Below are positions 23,523-30,269 of a stretch of 64,000 nt of DNA, in pieces. Within the stretch, counting starts at the first letter, position 1; each line of letters opens with the position of its first letter. Under the pieces are notes generated by a model. It saw only the letters and a list, made by a program, of their open reading frames with translations, did no database searches and was not told the origin of the DNA. The position numbers and the translations under genes are program-made. Source of the stretch: Nocardioides iriomotensis (GTDB lineage: Bacteria > Actinomycetota > Actinomycetes > Propionibacteriales > Nocardioidaceae); assembly GCF_004168035.1 (NCBI RefSeq), contig NZ_SDPU01000022.1, positions 62,001-126,000 of the forward strand, given 5' to 3'.

Positions 23523-24044
23523 ATGACCACCAGCACCCGCACCACCGGCACCCGCACCGCCCGCACCGCCAGCCCGGTCCACGCCTTCGACGTCCCGGCG
23601 TCCAGCCACGCCTACCTCGCCCGCGCCGCGGAGTCCCTGCGCGAGGCGATGACCGGCCACGACGTGCCGATGCGCTACGCCCACGCCCACGTCGCCGCGC
23701 TGCGCGCCACCGCCGCCCTGCTCGCCGCCCGCGCCACCCGGGTCCCGCCGAGCCGCACCGGTCGGCGCCGCCCGGCGCAGAAGAACGCCTGGGTGCTCCT
23801 CGCCGAGGTCGCTCCCGAGCTCGCCGAGTGGGCGGCGTTCTTCTCGGCCGGCGCCGCCAAGCGTGCCGCCGCCGAGGCCGGCTCCACCCGTGCGGTCACC
23901 GCCCGCGAGGCCGACGACCTGGTCCGTGACGCCGACCGGTTCCTCGGCCTGGTCGAGGAGGCACTGGGGCTGACCCCGCACGTCCCGGTCCAGCTCTCCT
24001 TCGAGCCGGCCGCCGGCTCGATCGCCGACTCCCTCGCCGGCTGA
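23523..24044 (+). CDS. SAV_6107-family HEPN domain protein
   Basis: The 173-residue protein has a Thr/Arg-rich start, then a helical HEPN-like domain: HAYLARAAESLREAMTGHDV, MRYAHAHVAALRATAALLAA, KNAWVLLAEVAPELAEWAAF, and AREADDLVRDADRFLGLVEE. HEPN domains are often RNases (R-x4-H) or nucleotide-binding helpers; the classic R-x4-H is not clearly present, so enzymatic activity is doubtful. It stands between DUF6504 and dnaE2, 10 bp ahead of the polymerase, a grouping known in Streptomyces. GAGGAGG precedes its ATG. Confidence 0.75.
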   Translation: MTTSTRTTGTRTARTASPVHAFDVPASSHAYLARAAESLREAMTGHDVPMRYAHAHVAALRATAALLAARATRVPPSRTGRRRPAQKNAWVLLAEVAPELAEWAAFFSAGAAKRAAAEAGSTRAVTAREADDLVRDADRFLGLVEEALGLTPHVPVQLSFEPAAGSIADSLAG

Positions 24045-24054
24045 GGAGGTCGCG

Positions 24055-27000
24055 TTGCCCGACCCGTTCGTGCATCTCCACGTGGCATCCGGCTACTCCC
24101 TGCAGTACGGCGCCTCCCACCCGCACGTCCTCGTCGAGCGCGCGGTCGAGCAGGAGATGGACACCCTGGCGCTGACCGACCGCGACGGCACCTACGGCGC
24201 GGTCCGGTTCGCCAAGGCCTGCCTGCAGGCCGGGGTGCGCCCGGTGCTCGGGGTCGACCTCGCCGTCGCCCCGTCGGGGCTGCTCCCGGTCGCGGCCGGG
24301 AGCAGCCCCGGGGGCCGCCGGACCGCCCGCACGCCCCGCACCCCGGTGCGCGGCGGGGCGTTCCGCGATCCCGGTCCCGAGCGCGGCGGCCTGCCCCGGA
24401 TGACCTTCCTCGCCGCCGGCAAGCGCGGCTGGGCGACGCTGTGCCGCCTGGTGTCGGCCACCCACCTCGCGGGGGAGCGCGGCACCCCGGTCACCACCCG
24501 GGAGATCGTCGCCGAGCACCTCGCCGCGGCCGACGCCGGCGACGTGCTGGTCCTGCTCGGCCCCGGCTCCGAGCTCGGCCGCGCCGCCACCCTGCGCCGC
24601 GACGACCTGGCCCACGCCGTCCTCGCGTCCTGGCGCGAGGTCGTCGACCCGGCCGACCTGCTCGTCGAGGTGGTCTCCCACCGGCTGCCCGGCTCCGGCC
24701 CCGGCTCGTCGCCCCACGCCGCCCGGATGCTCGGGGCGGCCCGCGAGCACCACCTCGGCGCGGTGCTCACCAACGCCGTCCGCTACGCCGACCGCGTCGA
24801 CGCCACCACCGTCGACGTCCTCGACGCCGCCCGCCGGCTGGTGCCGCTCGACCTGCGCCACGTCGACCGCGGCAACGCCGAGGGGTTCCTCAAGTCCGGC
24901 AAGCAGATGGCCGAGGTCGCCGACGAGATCTGCCGCTTCGCCGGCCTCGGCGACAGCGAGCGCGAGGCCCGACGGCTGCTCGCCCGCACCCGGGCCGTCG
25001 GCGACCGGTGCGCCCTCGACCCGCGCGCCGACCTCGGCCTCGGCGAGATCCACTTCCCGGAGTTCGGCGCCTCCCGCGACGAGGCCGACCGGATGCTGCG
25101 CGCCCGCTGCGAGGGCGCGATCGGCGACCGCTACGGCAGCGCTCCCAAGCAGCGCGTCTGGAAGCGCCTCGACGACGAGCTCCAGGTGATCAGCCGGCTC
25201 GGCTACGCCTCCTACTTCCTCACCGTCGGCGACGTCACCGACCTGATCAAGGAGATGGGCGTGCGCTGCGCGGCCCGCGGGTCCGGCGCCGGCAGCCTGG
25301 TCAACTACCTCCTCGGCATCTCCGGCGTCGAGCCGCTGCGGCACAACCTGCTCATGGAGCGGTTCCTCTCGCCGCTGCGGCAGGCGCTGCCCGACGTCGA
25401 CGTCGACGTCGAGTCCGCGCGCCGGCTCGAGGTCTACGAAGCCGTCCTCGACCGCTACGGCGGCGAGCGCTGCGTGTGCGTGTCGATGATGGACACCTAC
25501 CGCGTCCGGCACGCCGTCCGCGACGTCGGCGCCGCGCTCGGGATGCCGCTCGGCGAGATCGACGCCATCGCCAAGGCGTTCCCGCACATCCGCGCCCGCG
25601 ACGCCCGGGTCGCGCTGCGCGAGCTGCCCGAGCTGCGAGCGTCCGGGTTGGGGGAGGAACGGCTCGACCTGATGTTCCGGCTCGTCGAGCGGCTCGACGG
25701 CCTGCCCCGGCACATCGCGGTGCACCCCTGCGGCGTGCTGCTCTCCGACGCCACCCTGCTCGACCGCACCCCCGTCGAGGCCTCCTACGCCGGCTTCCCG
25801 ATGAGCCAGTTCGACAAGGAGGACGTCGAGGACCTCGGCCTGCTCAAGCTCGACGTGCTCGGCATCCGGATGCAGTCCTCGATGGCCCACGCCGTCGCCG
25901 AGATCCGGCGCGTCGACGGCGTCACCGTCGACCTCGACGACGAGGAGCAGGTGCCGCTCGACGACGAGCCGACCTACCGGATGATCTCCACCGGCCGCAC
26001 GCTCGGCTGCTTCCAGATCGAGAGCCCCGGCCAGCGCGAGCTCGTCGGCAAGTCCGGCATCGAGACCTTCGAGCAGGTCATCACCGACATCTCGCTGTTC
26101 CGGCCCGGCCCGGTCAAGAGCGACATGATCACGCCGTACCTCGACGCCAAGCAGGGCTGGAAGATGCCCCTCTACCTCCACGACGACCTGCGCCCGATCC
26201 TCGGCGAGACCCACGGCGTGGTGGTGTTCCACGAGCAGGTCATCGAGATCATCGCCCAGTTCGCCGGCTGCACCCTGGCCGAGGCCGACGAGGCCCGCCG
26301 CGCCCTCGGCGACGTCGAGGGGATGGCGGAGACCAAGCTGTGGTTCTTCCCCCGCGCGGTCGGCCGCGGCTACCCCCGCCGGCTGGTCGGGGAGGTCTGG
26401 AAGGTCCTCGAGGCGTTCGCGTCGTTCGGCTTCTGCAAGGCCCACGCCGCCGCGTTCGCGCTGCCCACCTACCAGTCCGCCTGGCTCAAGCGGCACTGGC
26501 CGGCGCACTTCCTCGCCGGCGTGCTCACCCACGACCCCGGCATGTACCCCAAGCGGCTCATCCTCGAGGACGCCCGCCAGCTCGGCATCGCCGTGCTCCC
26601 GCTCGACGTCAACGCCAGCGAGAAGGAGTACGTCGTCGAGAAGGTCGGCCTCCACGACGAGCCCCCGCCCGAGATCTTCGGCGCCGCGCCGAGGCAGGCG
26701 CCGCACCCCGACCTGCCGGACGGGCGTGCCTACGGCATCCGGCTCGCCCTCGACGAGGTGAAGGGGATCGCCGAGGCCGAGGTGCTGCGCATCGTCGCGG
26801 CCCGGCCCTACCAGTCGCTCACCGACTTCTGGCACCGCGCCCGGGTGTCCCGGCCGGTCGTCGAGCGGCTGGTGCTCGCCGGGGCGTTCGACTCGATCTA
26901 CGGCATCGGCTCGCCGCTGGCCGGCCGCGGGGTCCGCCGCCGCGGCACGGTCACCCGGCGCGACCTGCTGCTCCAGGTCGCCGACCTCGACCGGCACACC

Positions 27001-28134
27001 CGGGCGATCGACCGCGCCGGCCAGGGCCGCGGGCGCGGGCTGCCCCGCAGCGGCACCGTGCCCAACGGCCGCGAGGGGGCCGCGGTCCGGGCCGAGGCGG
27101 CCGCGCGTGCCAACAGCTCCGACGACCGGGTCCGGGCCGAGGGCCGCGACGAGCTTGCGGTCCGGCCCTCCGGCGCCCGGTCCGGCCACGAGCCGTGGGA
27201 GCAGCCCTCCAACCTCGCCGACCAGTCCCAGCTGCACCCCGCCCGCGCCAAGGCCGGCGTGTGGGAGCAGGCCGCGCGCCAGTCGCAGGCCACCCGCAAG
27301 GCCCGGCCGGTCACCTCGGTCCAGCTCGCCCTCGACCTCGGCGACGCGCCGGTCGACGGCGAGGTGTCCGGGCTGCCGGAGATGAGCGCCTCCGAACGCG
27401 TCCGCGCCGAGCTCGAGATCCTCGGCCTCGACGTGAGCCGGCACGTCGTCGACTTCTACGCCGGCCTGCTCGACGCGCTCGACGTGACCCGGTCCGTCGA
27501 CCTGCTCAACCGGCGCAGCAAGTCCGAGCTGCTCGTCGCCGGGGTCAAGGTCGCCACCCAGACGCCGCCGATCAGGTCCGGCCGCCGCGTCGTGTTCCTC
27601 ACCCTCGACGACGGCACCGGTCCGGTCGACGCGACGTTCTTCGAGGACGCGCAGGGACCGTACGCCGCCACGGTCTTCGGCTCCTGGCTGCTCCTCGTCC
27701 GCGGTGAGCTGCGGCGCACCGGCCACCAGGGCGTCTCCCTGCGTGCCACCGGCTGCTGGGAGCTGTCCGCGCTGCACGACCTGTGGCAGCGCGAGGGGAT
27801 CGACGCCGTGCGCGAGGTGCTCGCCGCCGTGCCGGAGGGCTTCGCCGCCGCCGACGTCGACGACCGCGCCACCCGCGGCGCCGCCGAGAGCCGGGCCACG
27901 CGGCCGGTGATGGCCAAGCCGGCGTCGTTCGGGGGCGACGAGGGGGAGGGCGACGGCGTCGCCCGTCCGGGCGGTGGCGCGGGTGCCGCGGGCGGCATGG
28001 GCCGGCGCCGGGTGCTCGTGCACTCCAGCGGCTTCAAGATGTCGCCGTACGCCGACATCAAGCCGGCCGGCGAGGACACCAAGTCTGCACCCCGCAAGCT
28101 CTGGCACTCGTCCCCTGGATCCTCGGGGGCATGA
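24055..28134 (+). CDS. dnaE2: Error-prone DNA polymerase III alpha subunit, DnaE2/ImuC type
   Basis: The 1359-residue protein starts at TTG behind a strong GAGGAGGT. A PHP domain lies at the N-terminus (FVHLHVASGYSLQYG, then DTLALTDRDGTYGAVRFAKA). The polymerase core has CAARGSGAGSLVNYLLGISG and catalytic aspartates in LPDVDVDVES (about residues 446-452). Tandem HhH and OB-fold regions follow in the C-terminal third. A long Arg/Ala/Gly-rich insertion (about 955-1095) ends in VQLALDLGD, which resembles a clamp-binding Q-L-x-L segment. DnaE2 replicates across lesions with SOS-induced mutation. In mycobacteria it works with ImuA' and ImuB, neither of which is in this operon. Confidence 0.93.
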   Translation: MPDPFVHLHVASGYSLQYGASHPHVLVERAVEQEMDTLALTDRDGTYGAVRFAKACLQAGVRPVLGVDLAVAPSGLLPVAAGSSPGGRRTARTPRTPVRGGAFRDPGPERGGLPRMTFLAAGKRGWATLCRLVSATHLAGERGTPVTTREIVAEHLAAADAGDVLVLLGPGSELGRAATLRRDDLAHAVLASWREVVDPADLLVEVVSHRLPGSGPGSSPHAARMLGAAREHHLGAVLTNAVRYADRVDATTVDVLDAARRLVPLDLRHVDRGNAEGFLKSGKQMAEVADEICRFAGLGDSEREARRLLARTRAVGDRCALDPRADLGLGEIHFPEFGASRDEADRMLRARCEGAIGDRYGSAPKQRVWKRLDDELQVISRLGYASYFLTVGDVTDLIKEMGVRCAARGSGAGSLVNYLLGISGVEPLRHNLLMERFLSPLRQALPDVDVDVESARRLEVYEAVLDRYGGERCVCVSMMDTYRVRHAVRDVGAALGMPLGEIDAIAKAFPHIRARDARVALRELPELRASGLGEERLDLMFRLVERLDGLPRHIAVHPCGVLLSDATLLDRTPVEASYAGFPMSQFDKEDVEDLGLLKLDVLGIRMQSSMAHAVAEIRRVDGVTVDLDDEEQVPLDDEPTYRMISTGRTLGCFQIESPGQRELVGKSGIETFEQVITDISLFRPGPVKSDMITPYLDAKQGWKMPLYLHDDLRPILGETHGVVVFHEQVIEIIAQFAGCTLAEADEARRALGDVEGMAETKLWFFPRAVGRGYPRRLVGEVWKVLEAFASFGFCKAHAAAFALPTYQSAWLKRHWPAHFLAGVLTHDPGMYPKRLILEDARQLGIAVLPLDVNASEKEYVVEKVGLHDEPPPEIFGAAPRQAPHPDLPDGRAYGIRLALDEVKGIAEAEVLRIVAARPYQSLTDFWHRARVSRPVVERLVLAGAFDSIYGIGSPLAGRGVRRRGTVTRRDLLLQVADLDRHTRAIDRAGQGRGRGLPRSGTVPNGREGAAVRAEAAARANSSDDRVRAEGRDELAVRPSGARSGHEPWEQPSNLADQSQLHPARAKAGVWEQAARQSQATRKARPVTSVQLALDLGDAPVDGEVSGLPEMSASERVRAELEILGLDVSRHVVDFYAGLLDALDVTRSVDLLNRRSKSELLVAGVKVATQTPPIRSGRRVVFLTLDDGTGPVDATFFEDAQGPYAATVFGSWLLLVRGELRRTGHQGVSLRATGCWELSALHDLWQREGIDAVREVLAAVPEGFAAADVDDRATRGAAESRATRPVMAKPASFGGDEGEGDGVARPGGGAGAAGGMGRRRVLVHSSGFKMSPYADIKPAGEDTKSAPRKLWHSSPGSSGA

Positions 28135-28148
28135 GATGAGGACGCCAC

Positions 28149-28154
28149 TAGGGT
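28149..28154 (+). promoter_or_regulatory. -10 element of possible leaderless promoter for the methyltransferase gene
   Basis: TAGGGT ends 7 nt before the ATG at 28162. It would give the methyltransferase and the Pol IV gene expression independent of the upstream LexA box. Confidence 0.4.
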
Positions 28155-28161
28155 GGGCGTC

Positions 28162-28932
28162 ATGCCCGCCGAGACCAGCCTCCAGCGCCGCAGTGCCGCC
28201 CGCACCGCCGTGGTCTGGGGTGCCCTGCGCGACGTGCTCGGCCGGGTCGCCGGGGGCGGTTCCGGCAGCGGCAGCGCCCGGGTCGTCGACGTCGGCGGCG
28301 GCACCGGTGGGCTCGCCGTCCGCGCCGCCGGCCTCGGCCACGACGTCACCGTCGTCGACCCCAGCCCCGACGCGCTCGCGATCCTGGCCCGCCGCGCCGA
28401 CGAGTCCGGCGTCGCCGACCGGGTCACCGCGGTCCAGGGCGACCTCGGCACCCTCGCCGACGGGTCCCTGGCCGACCGGGTACCCCCCGGCACCGCCGAC
28501 CTCGTGCTCTGCCACGGCGTGCTCGAGATCGTCGACGACGTCCCGGCCGCACTCGCCTCGATCGCCGCGCTGCTGCGCCCCGGCGGTGTGCTCAGCCTGC
28601 TCGTCGGGCAGCGGCACGCCGCGGTGGTCACCCGGGCGATGGCCGGCCACTTCGCGCAGGCGCTCGCGATCCTCGACGACACCGGCTCCGGCACCAGCGG
28701 CACCGGGCGTCGCTTCACCGCCGACGAGGTCGCGACCGTGCTCGACGAGGCCGGGTTCGACACCGACGCCATGCAGGCCGTCCGGGTGTTCGTCGACCTG
28801 GTGCCCAGCTCGCAGGTCGACCTCGAGCCCGGCGCGGCCGAGCGCCTCGTCGCGCTCGAGCAGGCCGTCGCCGACCGGCCGGAGTACCTCCCGCTCGCCA
28901 CGCAGATCCACGTGGTCGCCACCCGCCGCTGA
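28162..28932 (+). CDS. Class I SAM-dependent methyltransferase
   Basis: The 256-residue protein has SAM motif I VVDVGGGTGGLAVRAA, acidic motif II VTVVDPSPDALAI, the VQGDLGTLAD region and motif IV ADLVLCHGVLEIVDDV. It is closest by eye to the SmtA/CmoM or ubiquinone/menaquinone methyltransferase style. The substrate is unknown. It lies 27 bp behind dnaE2 and 51 bp before Pol IV on the same strand. A gene of this type between dnaE2 and dinB recalls the E. coli cmoM/SmtA group that modifies tRNA wobble uridines, but that is speculation. Confidence 0.82.
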   Translation: MPAETSLQRRSAARTAVVWGALRDVLGRVAGGGSGSGSARVVDVGGGTGGLAVRAAGLGHDVTVVDPSPDALAILARRADESGVADRVTAVQGDLGTLADGSLADRVPPGTADLVLCHGVLEIVDDVPAALASIAALLRPGGVLSLLVGQRHAAVVTRAMAGHFAQALAILDDTGSGTSGTGRRFTADEVATVLDEAGFDTDAMQAVRVFVDLVPSSQVDLEPGAAERLVALEQAVADRPEYLPLATQIHVVATRR

Positions 28933-28983
28933 CGCGCGAGGTCGCACCCGGAGCCGCATCAGGGTTTGCACCGGGAGCCGGCC

Positions 28984-30234
28984 GTGACGGCCGCGCCCTG
29001 GGACCCCGTCGCCACGGCCCGGCTCGACCGCGCGGTGCTCGAGCGCGCCTCCCGCGACTGCCCGGTGCTGCACGTCGACATGGACGCCTTCTACGCCTCG
29101 GTGATGCTGCGCGACCGGCCCGACCTGGCCGGCGTCCCGGTCGTGATCGGCGGTGGCCAGCGCGGGGTGGTGCTCTCGCCCAGCTACGCCGCGCGCGCCT
29201 ACGGCGTCCGGTCCGCGATGCCGATGACGCGTGCACGCCGGTTGTGCCCGGGGCTGGTGGTGGTCAGCCCCGACTACGACCAGTTCAGCGCGGTGTCGTC
29301 GTCGGTGATGGAGACGTTCCGCCAGGTCACCCCGCAGGTGCAGGTGATCTCGCTCGACGAGGCGTTCCTCGACGTGCGCGGGTCGCTGCGCCGGTTCTCC
29401 TCGCCGTACGCCGTCGCCGAGCACCTCCGTGCCCGCATCCACGACGAGCAGCGGATCACCTGCTCGGTCGGGGTCGCCGGCACGGTCGGGCTGGCCAAGC
29501 TCGCGTCCCGGCGCGCCAAGCCCGACGGCGTCGTGGTGGTGCCGCCCGAGGAGGTGACCACGTTCCTGCACCCGCTCGGCGTGGAGGAGCTGTGGGGCGT
29601 GGGGGAGAAGACCGCCGCGATGCTGCACCGGCTCGGCCTGATGACGATCGGCGACATCGCGCACACGCCGCTCCCGACGCTGCACCGCGCGATCGGCGTC
29701 GCGATGGGCACCCAGCTCCACGAGCTCGCCTGGGGCATCGACGGCCGCACCGTCGTGCCCCGGCGCGGCGACGACGAGCCCGACAAGAGCATCGGCGCCG
29801 ACGAGACCTTCGGCCGCGACAGCGACGACCACGAGGTGATCCTGCGCGAGGTGCTGCGGCTCTCGGGCAAGGTGGCGGGGAGGATGCGCACCGCCCAGGT
29901 GTGCGGCCGCACGGTGACGCTGAAGGTCCGGTTCGCCGACTTCACCACCATCACCCGCTCCCGCACGATGGCCGAGGCCACCGACGTGACCCGGGAGATC
30001 TACCAGACCGCCGCCGACCTGTACGCCGCCCTCGGCCTGCAGCGCGCCCGGATCCGCCTCGTCGGCGTGCGCGTCGAGGGCCTGATGCCGCGCACCCGGG
30101 TGCAGCGCCAGCTCGTCCTCGGCGGCCGCGAGCACGGCTGGCAGGAGGCCGACCAGGCCGTCGACCGCGCCGTCCTCAGATACGGGGATCGGGCGGTCCG
30201 ACCGGCTACGCTCCTGCGGGGAGATCGGGCGTAG
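28984..30234 (+). CDS. dinB: DNA polymerase IV (Y family)
   Basis: The 416-residue Y-family polymerase has the palm motif VLHVDMDAFYASVMLRD with catalytic Asp, PVVIGGGQRGVVLSPSYAAR in the fingers, catalytic S-L-D-E in VISLDEAFLD, HhH segments (GVEELWGVGEKTAAMLHRLG) and a little-finger domain (GADETFGRDSDD, VTLKVRFADFTT). A C-terminal RQLVLGG resembles a clamp-binding Q-L-x-L motif but lacks the usual Phe. The GTG at 28984 is preferred over a TTG at 28966. It bypasses lesions at the cost of fidelity. It may stand in here for the ImuB-type partner of DnaE2. Confidence 0.93.
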   Translation: MTAAPWDPVATARLDRAVLERASRDCPVLHVDMDAFYASVMLRDRPDLAGVPVVIGGGQRGVVLSPSYAARAYGVRSAMPMTRARRLCPGLVVVSPDYDQFSAVSSSVMETFRQVTPQVQVISLDEAFLDVRGSLRRFSSPYAVAEHLRARIHDEQRITCSVGVAGTVGLAKLASRRAKPDGVVVVPPEEVTTFLHPLGVEELWGVGEKTAAMLHRLGLMTIGDIAHTPLPTLHRAIGVAMGTQLHELAWGIDGRTVVPRRGDDEPDKSIGADETFGRDSDDHEVILREVLRLSGKVAGRMRTAQVCGRTVTLKVRFADFTTITRSRTMAEATDVTREIYQTAADLYAALGLQRARIRLVGVRVEGLMPRTRVQRQLVLGGREHGWQEADQAVDRAVLRYGDRAVRPATLLRGDRA

Positions 30235-30269
30235 CCCGGTCACAGCACCTCCGGGGGGAGGCAGAACGA

